Positions 34,468 to 43,198 are shown, counted from the first letter of the stretch. The stretch: 58,866 nucleotides of DNA from Proteobacteria bacterium SG_bin4 (GCA_002083395.1 LWDH01000043.1:1-58866), one strand, 5' to 3'. The notes: a model not told the origin generated them from the sequence alone. A program made the numbers and translations.

Positions 34468-36861
34468 ATGAGCGAATATAATTCAAAGAGTTGCGGTTGT
34501 GCGAGCAGCGCGATGGCGCTGCCCGAGACGAAAGTTTCCAGTGCCGGAATTGGGATGCAAGCCCGTTACCGTATCGAGAACATGGATTGCCTCACTGAAG
34601 AGGCGCTGATCCGGAACAAGCTGGAGCAACTGCCTGATGTGACAGGACTGGAATTCAATCTGATGCAGCGGCTGCTAACTGTAAGCCATGCAATGCCGTC
34701 ATTGGAGCTAATAGAACAAGCACTATCCGAAATTGGTATGCAGGCGATACGAGTCGACATCAACCCTGCAGTGCAAACGACGGTATTAACGATTGCCAAA
34801 ATGGATGGCCCGACCGAAGAGGCATTGATTCGCGGCAAGCTCACAGACATGACTGATGTGACATCTCTGGACTTCAACCTGGTGCAGCGTACCTTGCAAG
34901 TTAGTCATCAGCCTGGCGCGCTGTATAACGTTCTGGCCGCCCTGAAATCGCTTGGCTTCGATGCCGAGGTCCAAGATGTAACCGCTTCTTCCAGTACGCC
35001 TGCCGAGGATACCCGCTCCAATTGGTGGCCGCTTGCGGTGTCAGGTATTGCTGCCATGTCGGCAGAGGGCGTGTATTGGTTCCACGGTAGCAACCATTGG
35101 ATGGTGGTGATGTTGGCTCTGGTCGCCATCTTCACCGGCGGTCTCTCCACTTACAAGAAGGGTTGGATCGCGCTTCGAAATCATAACCTAAACATGAACG
35201 CCCTGATGTCGATTGCTGTCACCGGCGCGATGCTGATTGGGCATTGGCCGGAAGCAGCGATGGTAATGATGTTGTTCGCGCTGGCCGAAGTTATCGAAGC
35301 TAAATCGCTCGACCGAGCCCGTAGCGCGATTCGGGAACTGATGGACCTTGCCCCAGAAACAACCACCGTCCAGCAGCCGGATGGCGGTTGGGCTAATGTG
35401 AGCGCCAAAACTGTCGTCATCGGAAGCCATGTCCGCGTCAAGCCGGGTGAACGCATTGCCCTTGATGGCATGATTGTGCAGGGCCGCTCGACGGTCAATC
35501 AGGCTCCTATCACCGGCGAGAGCCTGCCGATCGAAAAGGCCGAAGGCGATCCGGTATTCGCCGGCACGATCAACGAATCCGGCTCGCTCATATACCGAGT
35601 CACGGCCGCAGCCGCTCAGTCCACGCTGGCGCGCATCATTCATGCGGTAGAAGCCGCACAGGGACGTCGCGCACCGACTCAGCGTTTTGTCGACCAGTTT
35701 GCTAGCCTATATACGCCAATTATATTCGCGATAGCCTTGGCAGTGGCAGTCCTGCCCCCCCTCATGTTGGTCGAGCCTTGGTTGGAATGGATATACAAAT
35801 CGCTCATCTTGCTGGTAATTGCTTGCCCCTGCGCCTTGGTTATTTCTACGCCGGTGAGCATTGTCAGCGGCTTGGCAGCAGCAGCGCGCCACGGCATTCT
35901 CATCAAGGGTGGTGTATACTTGGAAGAGGGTTGCAAATTAACTTGGTTCGCGTTCGACAAGACGGGCACGATCACACATGGCAAGCCAGCTCAAACGGAT
36001 TTCGTAGCGTGGGGCAATGCCGATCCTGTCAATGCGCGGACCTTGGCGGCAAGCCTATCCGCTCATTCCGATCACCCGGTTTCCCTTGCTGTGGCGCAGG
36101 CTGCCAACAACGAAGGCGTGGCGCTGCTCGAAGTGGATGATTTCGCAGCCCTACCGGGACGCGGAGTTCGTGGCCGTATAGATGGCATGATCTATCATCT
36201 TGGCAATCACCGTCTGGTTGAAGAACTGGGATTTTGCTTGCATGACTTGGAAGCACGTCTATCAGCACTTGAAAAGCAAGGCAAGACCGTGGTGATGCTG
36301 GTTGGTATGGATGGCGTGCAAGCGTTGTTCGCTGTGGCCGATACAATCAAGGACAGCAGCCGCCGTGCCATTGCCGAATTACACGCGCTGGGGATTAAAA
36401 CCATGATGCTTACCGGTGACAATCAGCACACCGCGGAGGCAATTGCCAGTCAGGTCGGCATTGACCGCAGTCAAGGCAATCTGCTGCCCGAGGACAAACT
36501 GTATGAAGTAGAACGGATAGATGGTAAGGTCGGCATGGTCGGAGACGGTATCAATGACGCGCCAGCGCTGGCACGGGCCGACATCGGCTTTGCGATGGGC
36601 GCAGCAGGCACCGATACGGCCATCGAAACCGCCGACGTCGCACTGATGGACGATGACCTGCGCAAACTGCCCACCTTCGTGCGATTGTCACGAGCCACGG
36701 CCAGTGTATTGAAGCAGAACATTACCTTGGCCCTCGGTATCAAGGCGGTGTTTCTGGTACTGACTTTCACCGGACAGGCTACCATGTGGATGGCAGTGTT
36801 CGCCGACATGGGAGCGAGCCTGCTGGTAGTCGGCAATGGTTTGAGGTTACTGCGCCGATGA
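34468..36861 (+). CDS. cadA: CadA-type Cd/Zn/Pb-exporting P1B ATPase
   Basis: 797 residues. Two N-terminal HMA domains are present, but their metal loops are altered: MDCLTEE at 39-45 keeps one Cys and MDGPTEE at 112-118 has none. The core is intact: TGES actuator (PITGESLPIEK), CPC membrane metal site (IACPCALVIS, about 452), DKTGT phosphorylation site (about 497), the SDHPVS loop and the GDGINDAPAL hinge. It pumps divalent soft metals out of the cytoplasm. GC content is higher than that of the flanking cus genes, so it came as a separate module with cadR. Confidence 0.94.
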   Translation: MSEYNSKSCGCASSAMALPETKVSSAGIGMQARYRIENMDCLTEEALIRNKLEQLPDVTGLEFNLMQRLLTVSHAMPSLELIEQALSEIGMQAIRVDINPAVQTTVLTIAKMDGPTEEALIRGKLTDMTDVTSLDFNLVQRTLQVSHQPGALYNVLAALKSLGFDAEVQDVTASSSTPAEDTRSNWWPLAVSGIAAMSAEGVYWFHGSNHWMVVMLALVAIFTGGLSTYKKGWIALRNHNLNMNALMSIAVTGAMLIGHWPEAAMVMMLFALAEVIEAKSLDRARSAIRELMDLAPETTTVQQPDGGWANVSAKTVVIGSHVRVKPGERIALDGMIVQGRSTVNQAPITGESLPIEKAEGDPVFAGTINESGSLIYRVTAAAAQSTLARIIHAVEAAQGRRAPTQRFVDQFASLYTPIIFAIALAVAVLPPLMLVEPWLEWIYKSLILLVIACPCALVISTPVSIVSGLAAAARHGILIKGGVYLEEGCKLTWFAFDKTGTITHGKPAQTDFVAWGNADPVNARTLAASLSAHSDHPVSLAVAQAANNEGVALLEVDDFAALPGRGVRGRIDGMIYHLGNHRLVEELGFCLHDLEARLSALEKQGKTVVMLVGMDGVQALFAVADTIKDSSRRAIAELHALGIKTMMLTGDNQHTAEAIASQVGIDRSQGNLLPEDKLYEVERIDGKVGMVGDGINDAPALARADIGFAMGAAGTDTAIETADVALMDDDLRKLPTFVRLSRATASVLKQNITLALGIKAVFLVLTFTGQATMWMAVFADMGASLLVVGNGLRLLRR

Positions 36862-36925
36862 GCTGGAAATTTTTCTCTACGATTGGGGCATCTGAATAAT
36901 ACAGCCCTGTTCCAGTTCATAAGCC

Positions 36926-37341
36926 ATGAGACTTCTCGAACATGTCCTTAAGACTTTTGTTACTGGTGAGCCTCTAAAAGTAATCAAGAAATGGAAAAAA
37001 GGAACTAAGCCAATACCTGAATCTACTGCCAGGCTTTTAAGATTGTATTTGACTGGCAATGCCAGTGCTTTATTGGGCGATGAATGGAAAGGATATCGTT
37101 TCGTTGGTAATTTGTTTTATGTTCCTGAGTGGCGCAATGGTTTTAAGCTACATGAGATCAGGCCTTGTTTTGGAAATGTCAGCAGATTTGGAGCTTGCAG
37201 CAGGAAATTGCGTTGCTAAAAAAAGAATTAGAAAGGCGTAACGAAGAAATCAATACGCTGGAAATTAAAGCCGATTTTTATAGGCGCCAGTTGATGCTTG
37301 AAAGTAGATTCGGGCTGATCTTACAAAGAAGTTTTTCTTAA
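36926..37341 (+). pseudogene. Frameshifted DUF3653-like phage/plasmid protein
   Basis: The first frame has the small-protein pattern IKKWKKGTKPIPESTARLL and DEWKGYRFVGNLFYVPEWRNGFKLHE. Near 37154 one base is missing; another frame then continues as DQALFWKCQQIWSLQQEIALL, a leucine-zipper-like coil ending SFS* at 37341. Such proteins appear in phages and plasmids with unknown role, probably DNA binding. Lesion and family are inferred from continuity of pattern. Confidence 0.55.
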
Positions 37342-37354
37342 TCATAAATTAATT

Positions 37355-37383
37355 ATAAACGCCTGATTAAATCAGGCGTTTAT
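37355..37383. terminator. Perfect 14-bp hairpin, probably bidirectional terminator
   Basis: ATAAACGCCTGATT is followed after one base by its exact reverse complement AATCAGGCGTTTAT. The T-rich right arm (GTTTAT) ends the plus-strand gene before it and the mirror arrangement could end the minus-strand gene after it. Confidence 0.7.
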
Positions 37384-37455
37384 TTAAGATCATGAATTAC
37401 CAATAATAGTCACATTAAACCCTGGCTTATTGGCTGATCGGAGTGTCAATTTACA

Positions 37456-37800
37456 TTATTTAGTCTCAGCAGCCATTTTTCTATGAGAAGCTGCTAAATT
37501 CATATTTTCTTTTGCAGCTTGCTCATATGCACGTATCAAACCCTCACACATCCTTTCCATATCAATTCCTTGCCTACCATAGTATTGCCTCTCTGCTTGG
37601 TATTGCTCATACATTTTTTGATGCTCTTGCAGCTTTGATTGCATTTCCTGAGCAGCCTGCTCGTAATATTTAACAAGCGCCTCGTGGTCTGCGCGGGTCT
37701 TAGCATTTTGAACAGCTTGCCCCATATCCATGGAATAAGCATTCATTTGTATACCGAAAACTAATAAACCAAAAACAATTATAGGAAAAGCAATTTTCAT
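37456..37800 (-). CDS. Small exported protein, paralogue of 41448-41804
   Basis: 114 residues from the ATG at 37800; an upstream start would add nine residues before the signal peptide. After a signal (MKIAFPIIVFGLLVFGIQ) comes a helical, charged domain (TRADHEALVKYYEQAAQEMQ, LQEHQKMYEQYQ, SHRKMAAETK) almost repeated in the lipoprotein at 41448-41804, but here without the lipobox Cys. Proteins of this kind are often found near copper and arsenic genes in nitrifiers. I do not recognise a characterised function; a periplasmic coiled-coil protein linked to metal stress is an inference. Confidence 0.7.
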   Translation of the reverse strand: MKIAFPIIVFGLLVFGIQMNAYSMDMGQAVQNAKTRADHEALVKYYEQAAQEMQSKLQEHQKMYEQYQAERQYYGRQGIDMERMCEGLIRAYEQAAKENMNLAASHRKMAAETK

Positions 37801-37939
37801 AATATCTGCCCTTCTGGTTATGATCAATAAAAACCCTGCTGAAAATAATACTATATTATTATTTCCTATGCCATAACATATTGATTGATCTTGACTACGT
37901 CATATTGCTAAACAAAAGTTGGAATTACAATTACCTATT

Positions 37940-38356
37940 TCATTGAATACTAAGCCACGCAGCAAGAGTGACAAGCGTTACAAACAATACTGGCATAGTC
38001 AGCACAATTCCCACTTTGAAGTAATAGCCCCAAGTGATGACCGTATTTTTCCGTGCGAGTACATGCAGCCACAACAAGGTTGCTAAACTGCCAATCGGTG
38101 TGATTTTGGGTCCTAGATCACACCCGATCACGTTAGCATAGATCATGGCTTGTTTTATCGCGCCGGTTGCGGTGGTTGCGTCTATAGATAGTGCACCAAT
38201 CAATACTGTAGGCATATTGTTCATGATGGACGATAGAAAGGCAGCCAGAAAACCTGTGCCGAGTGTTGCACTCCAAACACCGTGACTGGCGAAGATATTG
38301 AGAAGGCTGGAAAGGTATTCGGTCAAACCTTCATTACGCAAACCATACACCACTAG
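37940..38356 (-). pseudogene. arsB 3' fragment truncated by an insertion sequence
   Basis: The reading frame from LVVYGLRNEGLTEYLSSLL to the end AAWLSIQ matches the last third of the intact ArsB at 44765-46051 (for example LGTGFLAAFLSSIMNNMPTV is identical). The match begins exactly next to the left end of the IS at 38359. The missing first two thirds are not on the other side of the IS, so DNA was lost. It cannot make a working pump. Confidence 0.88.
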
Positions 38357-38358
38357 GA

Positions 38359-39375
38359 TGTTTAGTCCCACGGTATGCTGGTGTAATATACGAACAGCTA
38401 CGGAAGGAGGAATTATGGGACAAATTCTGCATGGAAGCGCCCGCACGACGGAGGCGGCGCGTCGAACGATACAACATAGTCAAGAGAGCCTGAACGTTCT
38501 GGCGAAGCAGTACGGTATCAATCCCAAGACCGTAGCCAAGTGGCGCAAGTGTGACTTTGTCCATGATGCGCCGATGGGACCGAAGGAACCTGCCTCCACG
38601 GTTTTGAAGCCAGAGGAAGAAGCTATGTGTGTGGCTTTTCGACGGCATACACTCTTGCCTCTGGACGATTGTCTTTATGCGCTGCAGCCCACGATCTCGC
38701 ATTTGTCACGCTCGACCTTGCATCGCTGTTACCAGCGTCACGGCATCAGCCGGTTGCCGGATGTCGAGGGTGATAAGCCTGCAAAGAAGAAATTTAAAAA
38801 CTATCCAATTGGCTATTTTCATATCGATTTGGCTGAAGTGCGCACAGAGGAAGGCAAGCTGTATCTGTTTGTGGCTATTGACCGCACATCGAAGTTTGCT
38901 TATGTGGAATTACACGATAAATCAGATAGGGCAATATCGACGGCGTTCGTGCACAACCTGGTCAAGGCAGTACCCTACAAAATACACACCATCCTGACCG
39001 ATAATGGCAGCCAGTTTTGCCACCCGCCACGCTACCGCAACGGTCCAACTGCACAGTGGATTACGCATATGTTCGATCTTTGCTGCAACGAACACGGCAT
39101 TGAACACCGGCTCACAAAACCAAAACATCCCTGGACGAACGGACAGGTCGAGCGCATGAATAGAACAATCAAAGAAGCGACTGTGAAACGCTATTACTAT
39201 GATTCACATGACCAGTTGAAGGCTCACCTACATACTTTTGTGATGGCATATAACTTCGCCAGACGACTGAAAACTCTCAAGGGCCTCACGCCTTACGAAT
39301 ACATTTGCAAGATATGGACAAAAGAGCCAGAACGATTTAACGTTGATCCTTTCCAGCATACCGTGGGACTAAACA
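38359..39375 (+). mobile_element. Insertion sequence with 23-bp inverted repeats
   Basis: Perfect terminal repeats TGTTTAGTCCCACGGTATGC plus TGG occur at 38359-38381 and, reversed, at 39353-39375, giving a 1017-bp element with one DDE transposase gene. There is no target duplication: the left flank is arsB and the right flank is tauE. The simplest reading is recombination between two IS copies, or an IS-driven deletion. Confidence 0.85.
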
Positions 39376-39497
39376 CCCCAAAAATTTCAATAAGAAATGG
39401 TAGTAATAGTAGAGCACCACCAAATCCGGCCATTCCAGACACAATGGCGGCAACATACGCAACCACCAAAAGCAAAATAAATTCCACTTATTCCTAA
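38415..39497 (+). CDS. DDE transposase of the IS (IS481-like)
   Basis: 361 residues from ATG 38415, with GGAGG 7 nt upstream. The N-terminal helix-turn-helix (LNVLAKQYGINPKTVAKWRKC) and rve integrase core have the catalytic set HIDLAEV, LTDNGSQF and the later Glu in NGQVERMNRTIKEA. The frame has no stop inside the IS: it reads through the right inverted repeat (DPFQHTVGLN) and ends 122 bp into the flanking tauE fragment, so about 40 C-terminal residues are foreign. Family assignment is by overall pattern. Confidence 0.85.
   Translation: MGQILHGSARTTEAARRTIQHSQESLNVLAKQYGINPKTVAKWRKCDFVHDAPMGPKEPASTVLKPEEEAMCVAFRRHTLLPLDDCLYALQPTISHLSRSTLHRCYQRHGISRLPDVEGDKPAKKKFKNYPIGYFHIDLAEVRTEEGKLYLFVAIDRTSKFAYVELHDKSDRAISTAFVHNLVKAVPYKIHTILTDNGSQFCHPPRYRNGPTAQWITHMFDLCCNEHGIEHRLTKPKHPWTNGQVERMNRTIKEATVKRYYYDSHDQLKAHLHTFVMAYNFARRLKTLKGLTPYEYICKIWTKEPERFNVDPFQHTVGLNTPKISIRNGSNSRAPPNPAIPDTMAATYATTKSKINSTYS
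39376..39487 (-). pseudogene. TauE/SafE permease N-terminal fragment (copy 2), cut by IS
   Basis: The frame starts at GTG 39487 (EFILLLVVAYVAAIVSGMAG, then FGGALLLLPFLIEIFG) and meets the right end of the IS. TauE/SafE proteins are sulfite or organosulfonate exporters with an N-terminal GxxGFGG motif as seen here. Only about 37 codons remain. Confidence 0.75.
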
Positions 39498-39500
39498 TAG

Positions 39501-39599
39501 TTAAAAAAACGGCCCCAGACAGCAGGTGGAGGCTAGGATAGCGGCCAGCCTTCCAGCGACGAGGGCGCGCCACGCCCTTGCTGTGGCTCGGTCATGCAT
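39501..39599 (-). pseudogene. merT: merT 5' fragment
   Basis: After a strong AGGAG site the frame reads MHDRATARAWRALVAGRLAA then ILASTCCLGPFF and stops. This is the start of MerT with its first-helix mercury-binding pair CC. The gene is cut after about 32 codons and joined directly to the tauE fragment, so a mer operon was once nearby. The interval 39600-39769 holds no gene. Confidence 0.8.
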
Positions 39600-39769
39600 T
39601 TCTCCTTTTAAAAATTTCACGGGTACCGCGTAAGAATGAATATCCAGGAAAAAATAGAGCATGTTTAGGGACGGGTCTAGGGTTTGGATTCTATAGTTAA
39701 AAAATCTGAAATAATCAAGATCGTGAACATACAAAAAATAGAGGAATTTCTGGAAAATAAATCTGTTAC

Positions 39770-40624
39770 TTATTCCTGATCACGGTTATGTCGGTTGATG
39801 GCATAACTAGAAATATCTCTGCTCCACGGCAGTGCTAGCATGCCGGGCAAACGCTCGACTTGTCTCGGATTCCGGTAGCCGCTGATACCAATTACCATGC
39901 TCTGATGATCGTCTCTGGGCTGGTCCCGATAAGTGCCGAATAATCTATCCCACCAAGGGAGATTGAAACCGAAGTTACTGTTCGCTTCGTCTTCTTTAAT
40001 CGAGTGATGAATGCGATGCATGTTCGGCGTAACCAGAACCCAGCGCAGCACCCGGTCCAGTCCACTTGGTAATTGTATATTGCTATGGTTGAACATAGCG
40101 GCGGCATTGAGCAGCACCTCGAATACCACCACCGCTAACACTGGAGGTCCCAGCAATAAAATAACAGCGGCCTTGATCAGCATGGACAAGATGATTTCAA
40201 TTGGGTGAAAACGTATGCCGGTAGTCAGGTCATAGTCGAGATCGGCGTGATGGACGCGATGCACACGCCAAAGAACAGGAACGGCATGCATCATTATATG
40301 CTGCAAGTAAATGATGAAATCCATTGCTACGACCGAAATGATGATCGAGGCAAACAGGGATATTTGGTAATAATTCAATAGTCCCCAGCCTTGCTGTTGC
40401 ACAAAAATAGCTACTCCAACTCCCCCCGCCGGAAACAGTAGGCGCAGGACAACACCGTTGAGCAATACCAATCCAAGATTGTTAGTCCAGCGAAGATTCT
40501 TCGAAATAATCAAGGCACGACAAGGCGCTAGCTGTTCCCAAACCGCCATGAGGAAAAATATACCAAAAAAAACAGTCAATTTAACAATTAGTTCGTTATA
40601 GATAATCCAATCGTTCCAGTTCAT
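39770..40624 (-). CDS. Sterol desaturase/fatty acid hydroxylase family membrane protein
   Basis: 284 residues with about four transmembrane segments. The diiron histidine clusters are complete: HIMMH (about 108), HRVHH (about 122), NHSN and HRIHH (about 205). Members insert oxygen or double bonds in lipids such as fatty acids, hopanoids or carotenoids, in the inner membrane. The substrate cannot be told. The gene stands alone among metal-gene fragments and is likely a passenger. Confidence 0.88.
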   Translation of the reverse strand: MNWNDWIIYNELIVKLTVFFGIFFLMAVWEQLAPCRALIISKNLRWTNNLGLVLLNGVVLRLLFPAGGVGVAIFVQQQGWGLLNYYQISLFASIIISVVAMDFIIYLQHIMMHAVPVLWRVHRVHHADLDYDLTTGIRFHPIEIILSMLIKAAVILLLGPPVLAVVVFEVLLNAAAMFNHSNIQLPSGLDRVLRWVLVTPNMHRIHHSIKEDEANSNFGFNLPWWDRLFGTYRDQPRDDHQSMVIGISGYRNPRQVERLPGMLALPWSRDISSYAINRHNRDQE

Positions 40625-40724
40625 GCTGCGCTTCCTGAGCTAAGCTCAATTGTAGTAAGTAGGACAGAGAAGGGACACTCAAGCTGTCAATTGCTTAAAC
40701 TTAAAGAGCATCGTTGTTATTCCT

Positions 40725-40949
40725 TTAAAATACAAGCACTTTATCAGCTTTGATAGTCCAGTCACTCAGCTGGTTTAGTGTGGAACGTTTCACACCCTCC
40801 AATATCTCTGCCTCGAGCATGCCACGCGCATCCATGCAAGTGCCACATAAAGCCAATTTACCCTTGCGCAGCAGCTTACTCAACATCAACTGAATATTAT
40901 AATACCCACCATCCGGTACCCTCTGCCCGAGTCGAGGAGCGAGTACCGC
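40725..40949 (-). pseudogene. DsrE-family C-terminal fragment
   Basis: The frame reads LGQRVPDGGYYNIQLMLSKL, then LALCGTCMDARGM with the family cysteines and ends WTIKADKVLVF. The N-terminal half of this sulfur-relay-type protein is missing and the frame meets a stop at 40950-40952. The flanking 40953-41073 has only short open frames. Confidence 0.65.
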
Positions 40950-41073
40950 TCAACGCAACGGGATGTGCACTAGATTTTTTCATAGATTCATGGATGACAG
41001 CTTGCATGCCATTGCACAATAACAGGCTTCATATCAGTGTGTTATCTACACACGCCAGTCTCGATATGCAGAC

Positions 41074-41394
41074 CTATTGGCTAGATTTGATATGAGTGAC
41101 AACGTAGTCACCATTCGACTCAATAAATGTAAAAGTCACGGCATCATCCACCTTGATTCCTTGCATAAGCACACTATCCTTAAACTTGAAATCCATAGTC
41201 ATCGCGGGCCATTTGAGGGATGCAATCGGACCATGCGCAAGTTTTACGATACCCTTGTCCAAATCAATTTCCTTCACCGTTGCCGTTCCCTCATGAGACA
41301 CAGGGGCAGCACTGGCAGGCTGCATAGCCATCAAGCCAACCAATACGAACACAACACAAATATTTACAAAAACAACCATCGCATTTCTATTCAT
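41074..41394 (-). CDS. cusF: CusF-like periplasmic copper-binding protein
   Basis: 106 residues from ATG 41394, which lies 8 nt after AAGGAG; the ATG two codons upstream is too close to that site. A signal peptide ends near ASA-AP. The OB-fold motif is LKWPAMTMDFKFKD, where the Trp, the two Met and an upstream His (LAHGPI) match the Cu(I)/Ag(I) site of CusF. It carries copper to the CusCBA-type pump, possibly the CusA/CusB pair at 27879-33635. Confidence 0.9.
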   Translation of the reverse strand: MNRNAMVVFVNICVVFVLVGLMAMQPASAAPVSHEGTATVKEIDLDKGIVKLAHGPIASLKWPAMTMDFKFKDSVLMQGIKVDDAVTFTFIESNGDYVVTHIKSSQ

Positions 41395-41447
41395 GATCAT
41401 ATCTCCTTAAGCGGGTGTAACTAACCGAATGTTTTATTGATGAAACA

Positions 41448-41804
41448 TTACTTAGCCTCGGCAGCCATTTTTCGATGGGATTCGGCCATCTCCATATTCT
41501 TTTCTGTAGCTTGCCCATAAAAATGGATTAAGGCGCGGCACATCGCATCCATATCTAGACCGCGTCTACCATAGTACTGTCTATGTGCCTCATATTCTTC
41601 GTACATTTTTTGGTGCTCTTGCAATTTTGCCTGCGTTTCTTTAGCTGCATCTTCATAATACTTAGCCAGTGCTTCATGGTCAGCACGGGTTTTAGCAGTC
41701 TGAACAGCTTGCGCCATATCCATCGGATGAAGGTTCAACTGTGCACATGAAGTTAGCAAACCCAATAAACCAATAATGATCAAAGTTATGATTTTGATTT
41801 TCAT
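41448..41804 (-). CDS. Small lipoprotein, paralogue of 37456-37800
   Basis: 118 residues with a clear lipobox (LLGLLTSC, Cys20), then a helical domain with TRADHEALAKYYEDAAKETQ, LQEHQKMYEEYE and SHRKMAAEAK. It shares most residues with the protein at 37456-37800. It lies 53 bp downstream of cusF on the same strand, and they may be co-transcribed. Function unknown; its recurrence beside metal genes suggests an envelope role in metal stress. Confidence 0.75.
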   Translation of the reverse strand: MKIKIITLIIIGLLGLLTSCAQLNLHPMDMAQAVQTAKTRADHEALAKYYEDAAKETQAKLQEHQKMYEEYEAHRQYYGRRGLDMDAMCRALIHFYGQATEKNMEMAESHRKMAAEAK

Positions 41805-42018
41805 AATATGTCTCCGTGATTAAAAAACTCTCCTTGCCTATTAACTAACAGTAGGATGTAGAGTTTTTGTGAAATTTAATTTCAACTTAAAAATTTTTAG
41901 AGTGCAGCAGAAAATATGATCCGAGATAGCTTGCGACATTGCAGAATCTTGCGTAACAATTGCTTAAACGCAGGATTCATCCGAATCAAGGCTCTTTGCC
42001 TGAATTACAGGTGAGCTT

Positions 42019-42393
42019 CTAAAGAGAGATAGCTAATGGAGGGCGTTGCGGCTGTTCAGGTACAAATGAAGTAAAACCGGGATTAAATGAAGTAATCGCA
42101 GAAGTGTCGTTAGTTGGCATGGGCACACTATAGCCCGCTAAAATCGGCGTATTGCTGTATGCGTCACAAGCAGTATCGTCGCATGGCAGGTTTGCTAACA
42201 AATGGTCGGTTGTACTGTTAGCCATCTGCTTATGACAATCATCGTGATGATGATCATCCGCTATCATTGTCTTATCATGGTGTCTGCTAAAATCTTCCTG
42301 CACACACACTGACAACGCAGCCGCAGTGACCCCTTGCCATGGCAGCCACAACATGAAAAAAACCAATATCCAATTGTACTTGCCTATTTTCAT
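42019..42393 (-). CDS. His-rich exported protein ending in RPP (CzcI/DUF2946-like)
   Basis: 124 residues: a signal peptide (WILVFFMLWLPWQGVTAAAL), a metal-binding-like DDHHHDDCHK stretch at about 46-55, further CDDTACD, and the end QPQRPPLAISL. Small His-rich proteins with a terminal RPP motif accompany czc/cus operons. Here no pump gene follows; it is probably the orphan first gene of a lost operon. The function is inferred only. Confidence 0.6.
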   Translation of the reverse strand: MKIGKYNWILVFFMLWLPWQGVTAAALSVCVQEDFSRHHDKTMIADDHHHDDCHKQMANSTTDHLLANLPCDDTACDAYSNTPILAGYSVPMPTNDTSAITSFNPGFTSFVPEQPQRPPLAISL

Positions 42394-42668
42394 ATTTTTA
42401 TTATAACCAATTTCCAGCTTATCGATAGATAAAAATATTGGTTTTGTTGTAATTACTTGTTGAAACTGTCTTATTTTTCCGATAGATAAAAGTAAGCATA
42501 CAGCTAGTATGATACTTCGGCCGAGGCGATAGATTATTCTATGGTAGCGCAGATAACTATAGAGATAACGCGTTGCAACATCATGAAAATCTCGCCATCT
42601 ATTATTTGGAGTGTGCTGTTAAAAATAGAGCCCATCAATTTAAGCAGCAAGTAGATTTGCATAAATCG
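42394..42668. other. Gap without gene
   Basis: No gene is seen. A short motif CGATAGATAAAA is repeated at about 42422 and 42480. This may be the promoter side of the His-rich gene and an old transposon boundary. Confidence 0.3.
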
Positions 42669-42871
42669 CTATGTTAATTCAGCTGGTGAGAGATAGTCCA
42701 ATCTATCCTGCTCTCGCTGCCGGTTATAGAAGATTTCTATATATTCGGTAATTTCCTGAATTGCTTGTTGCCGTGTCTTAAATTTCCGATGATACACCAC
42801 AGTTCGTTTTTAAGTGTGCTCCAGAAGCTTTCCATCGGAGCGTTATCATAGCAATTTTCTTTGCGACTCAA
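42669..42871 (-). pseudogene. IS3-family transposase (OrfB) C-terminal remnant
   Basis: The minus strand reads SRKENCYDNAPMESFWSTLK, the DDE end of IS3 OrfB with the catalytic Glu. After one frameshift near NEL it continues VYHRKFKTRQQAIQEITEYI and ends DRLDYLSPAELT. The rest of the element is missing. Confidence 0.85.
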
Positions 42872-42876
42872 CGAAT

Positions 42877-43198
42877 ATGATTTCTTTAATTAAAGAATTT
42901 GATGAAATGGGAATTTCCGTCCGTTTTTTTGGATGACGGAATCGGCACCGAAGGCACAATGGGCAAACTGGATTGTAACCATTTTATCCATTGTAGCTAC
43001 AGCGATAGCCAACGAATCCTTAAACGTACTAGTACTAGTGAAGGCCCGGAATAGTGGCAAAAGCAAAAGGTGTAAAATTTGGTCGAAAATCTAGCCTAGT
43101 ATTGATTAAAAAGAGCGCTGGATTTGTACGAAAAAGAAACAAGTGCAACCGCTATTGCTAAACAAATTGGCATGGGTCGTTCAATGGTGTACAAATAA
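42877..43198 (+). pseudogene. Tn3-type serine resolvase remnant
   Basis: Segments of a resolvase appear in successive frames: IKEFDEMGISVRF, LDDGIGTEGTMGKL, VAKAKGVKFGRKSSL and finally the helix-turn-helix TSATAIAKQIGMGRSMVYK. At least three frameshifts separate them. The N-terminal catalytic serine part is gone. It marks an old Tn3-like transposon next to the ars operon. Confidence 0.8.

Noticed and set aside
40778..41095. 105-codon plus-strand ORF
   Set aside because: It lies opposite the dsrE fragment and cusF end; the minus frame matches known proteins and the plus frame does not.
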